DNA of 42,750 nt from JAYUHK01 sp043767025 (GTDB lineage: Bacteria; Bacteroidota; Bacteroidia; Chitinophagales; Saprospiraceae): positions 1-42,750 of the forward strand of contig JAYUHK010000189.1 in the NCBI GenBank assembly GCA_043767025.1, read 5' to 3'. This document shows, piece by piece, positions 41,440 to 42,750 of this stretch. Both the position numbers and the translations under genes were made by a program. Below the pieces are notes generated by a model that saw only the letters and a list, made by a program, of their open reading frames with translations, searched no databases and had not been told where the DNA came from. Positions within the stretch are counted from its first letter, which is position 1; the number at the start of each line of letters is the position of its first letter.

Positions 41440-42459
41440 ATGAAAAGAATATCAATATACACGGCTGCCGTTGCGGTCGCGTGCGCAGCTTTTGCGGCTT
41501 GCTCCAACGAGTTTGAACTCAACGAAACCTACAAAAATATACCCATCGTGTACGGGATTTTGTCGCTCCAAGACACGGCGCACTATATCCGAGTGGAACG
41601 AGCTTTTATTGACACCAAAACGAGCGCGCTCTTACTTGCCAAGCGAGCCGACTCTTTGTATTACAGTACCGCAGTCGTGCAGTTGCAAAATACGGCTTCG
41701 GGACAGACTTTCACGCTCCAGAAAGTGGACGGCAACACAGAGGGCTATGTGCGCGACACAGGGATTTTTGCTACTAATCCCAACTATTTATACAAAATAA
41801 AGAACTCACAGTTGGCACTTCAAGGCGGCATAAAATACAAACTGACCGTAAAAAATGCGTCTGGCGATGTGAAAAATATTGCCGAATCTACTGCCGAAGT
41901 CGTGGATACTGTGCGCGTCACGTTTCCTTTTCCGGGCAACGCCGTCCGTTGGACGTATGACAATACACTTTCTTTTGCTTGGAGTTTCAATAATCAAAAT
42001 ACCCGTGTTTTTGACCTCAGAGCTATCTTGCATTACGACGAGTATGAGGCGAGCAATCCAGCGTTTTTGACTTCCAAAACCCTCGAATGGGATATTGCGC
42101 AAAATATCAAACCAGTAGAAAATTCAGCCACCAGCATTTTTTATCGCGTGCAGGGAATCGAGTGGTACAAGTTCATAGGAAAAAGTATTCCGACTTCTTT
42201 GACCAAAAAGCGGATATTTCGCAACTTCGACGTGGTCGTAGAAGGCGGCGGAGAAGCACTGAAAGAATACATAAATGCAGGGCAGGTAAATGGCGGACTG
42301 ACTGGCTCCGAACTTCCTCCCACTTACACCAACATCAACGGCGGCTACGGAATATTTTCGAGCAGAACTAAAAACACTCAAAAAGCATATCCTGTGGACT
42401 CCGCCACCCGAGATTCTATCGCCAACGGTCAATACACGAAGCAACTGAACTTTCAGTAA
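41440..42459 (+). CDS. Probable surface lipoprotein (DUF4249-like)
   Basis: A 339-aa protein with a lipoprotein signal. The lipobox AFAAC has C21 as the lipidated residue, followed by SNEFELNE. Acidic residues just after the Cys resemble the surface-export signal of Bacteroidota lipoproteins. The body (IPIVYGILSLQDTAHYIRVE, then YKLTVKNASGDV) and the C-terminal block with NINGGYGIFSSRT have the layout I associate with DUF4249 lipoproteins, which often accompany TonB-dependent receptors. I am only moderately sure of the family. No receptor is in view on the right, as the window ends 290 nt later. Confidence 0.7.
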   Translation: MKRISIYTAAVAVACAAFAACSNEFELNETYKNIPIVYGILSLQDTAHYIRVERAFIDTKTSALLLAKRADSLYYSTAVVQLQNTASGQTFTLQKVDGNTEGYVRDTGIFATNPNYLYKIKNSQLALQGGIKYKLTVKNASGDVKNIAESTAEVVDTVRVTFPFPGNAVRWTYDNTLSFAWSFNNQNTRVFDLRAILHYDEYEASNPAFLTSKTLEWDIAQNIKPVENSATSIFYRVQGIEWYKFIGKSIPTSLTKKRIFRNFDVVVEGGGEALKEYINAGQVNGGLTGSELPPTYTNINGGYGIFSSRTKNTQKAYPVDSATRDSIANGQYTKQLNFQ

Positions 42460-42509
42460 AAAATTAAGAAATAAGATGATTATAAGTTTCCGATACCGGT
42501 TTGGGGCTC

Positions 42510-42570
42510 GGCGAAGAAGGGGGATTAGAAGTACAAATGCCCAATTTAGCACTTCTTCCCCTTTTTCGCC
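42510..42570. other. Long imperfect hairpin after the lipoprotein gene
   Basis: GGCGAAGAAGGGG (42510-42522) pairs with CCCCTTTTTCGCC (42558-42570) with a single G-T pair. AGAAGT (42526-42531) pairs with ACTTCT (42551-42556) inside. No T-tract follows on the plus strand, so it is not a standard terminator, though it lies 50 nt after the lipoprotein stop. The last 180 nt of the window are A+T-rich with no gene seen. Confidence 0.55.
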
Positions 42571-42750
42571 AAAACCTTGTTACCTGCTGGCGTTTTTCTC
42601 GATAGTAAATCTAGTATATTTTGTTAAAAAGTAAGTAATAAGACAAATATAAACGAATTTTATTCATGGTATGACTAACCATAAGTTCCTAACTATCAAG
42701 GATTTATACTAAATTATACCATAAGTATTTGTCAGTTATTTATGACCCAG

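Noticed and set aside
42678..42726. Direct repeat ACCATAAGT (42678 and 42718) as an attachment site or target duplication
   Set aside because: Nine bases, 40 nt apart, with no integrase or element between them. Plausibly chance in A+T-rich DNA.

Overview
The window looks like a chromosomal segment of an A+T-rich member of the Bacteroidota. Four things support this. Three secreted proteins end in type IX secretion (T9SS) sorting tails of the 'SIFPNPS' kind. Several genes have the Bacteroidota promoter -7 box TAnnTTTG. There are family-typical proteins such as Omp28-related, LVIVD-repeat and M64-peptidase proteins. Start codons show little Shine-Dalgarno complementarity. I cannot name the genus. 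No rRNA, tRNA, CRISPR array, transposase or phage gene is visible, and most genes are ordinary core or envelope genes.

Layout. 1-91 is the 5' tip of an unknown minus-strand gene. 391-5577 holds a T9SS cargo protein, a strong terminator, a decayed copy of that gene's 3' end, and a 1000-residue secreted coiled-coil protein built on a 40-residue repeat. 5582-9005 holds rlmH (minus) and a plus-strand run of a 51-aa membrane protein, a LolC/E-like permease and dihydroorotase. 9023-12411 (minus) is MFS transporter, then Rossmann-fold protein, then fumarylacetoacetase. 12476-14219 is an ECF sigma factor overlapping a membrane-anchored barrel-like protein. 14286-16355 is an LVIVD lipoprotein and an outer-membrane protein. 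16508-21321 (minus) runs queD-like, folE, DEAD-box helicase, ABC ATPase, ABC permease, LolA-like protein. 22084-25025 encodes a secreted 186-aa protein and an M64 metallopeptidase with T9SS tail. 25101-27642 is glmM and cysteine desulfurase. 28095-31058 has an Omp28-type thioredoxin-fold protein and an outer-membrane protein. 31512-36514 has ffh (plus) converging on argS-glnS. 36588-39438 has alanine dehydrogenase, ornithine aminotransferase and a small secreted protein. 39439-39992 is noncoding and carries two tandem small-RNA-like units. 39993-42459 has an aldehyde dehydrogenase and a lipoprotein.

The most interesting signal is not a gene. The 9-mer TTTGTGACA (core TTGTGACA) recurs throughout. 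I count 23 exact copies of the 8-mer on the two strands, where about two would be expected by base composition. Copies lie inside genes in several reading frames, between genes, and as inverted pairs in transcription terminators. This is the pattern of DNA uptake signal sequences in Neisseria and Pasteurellaceae, and I know of no such signal described in Bacteroidota. Second is the pair of tandem minus-strand RNA units upstream of alanine dehydrogenase, whose terminator stems differ at three positions with compensating changes. Third is the decayed T9SS tail at about 2236-2440. Fourth is the hendecad/heptad architecture of the coiled-coil protein.
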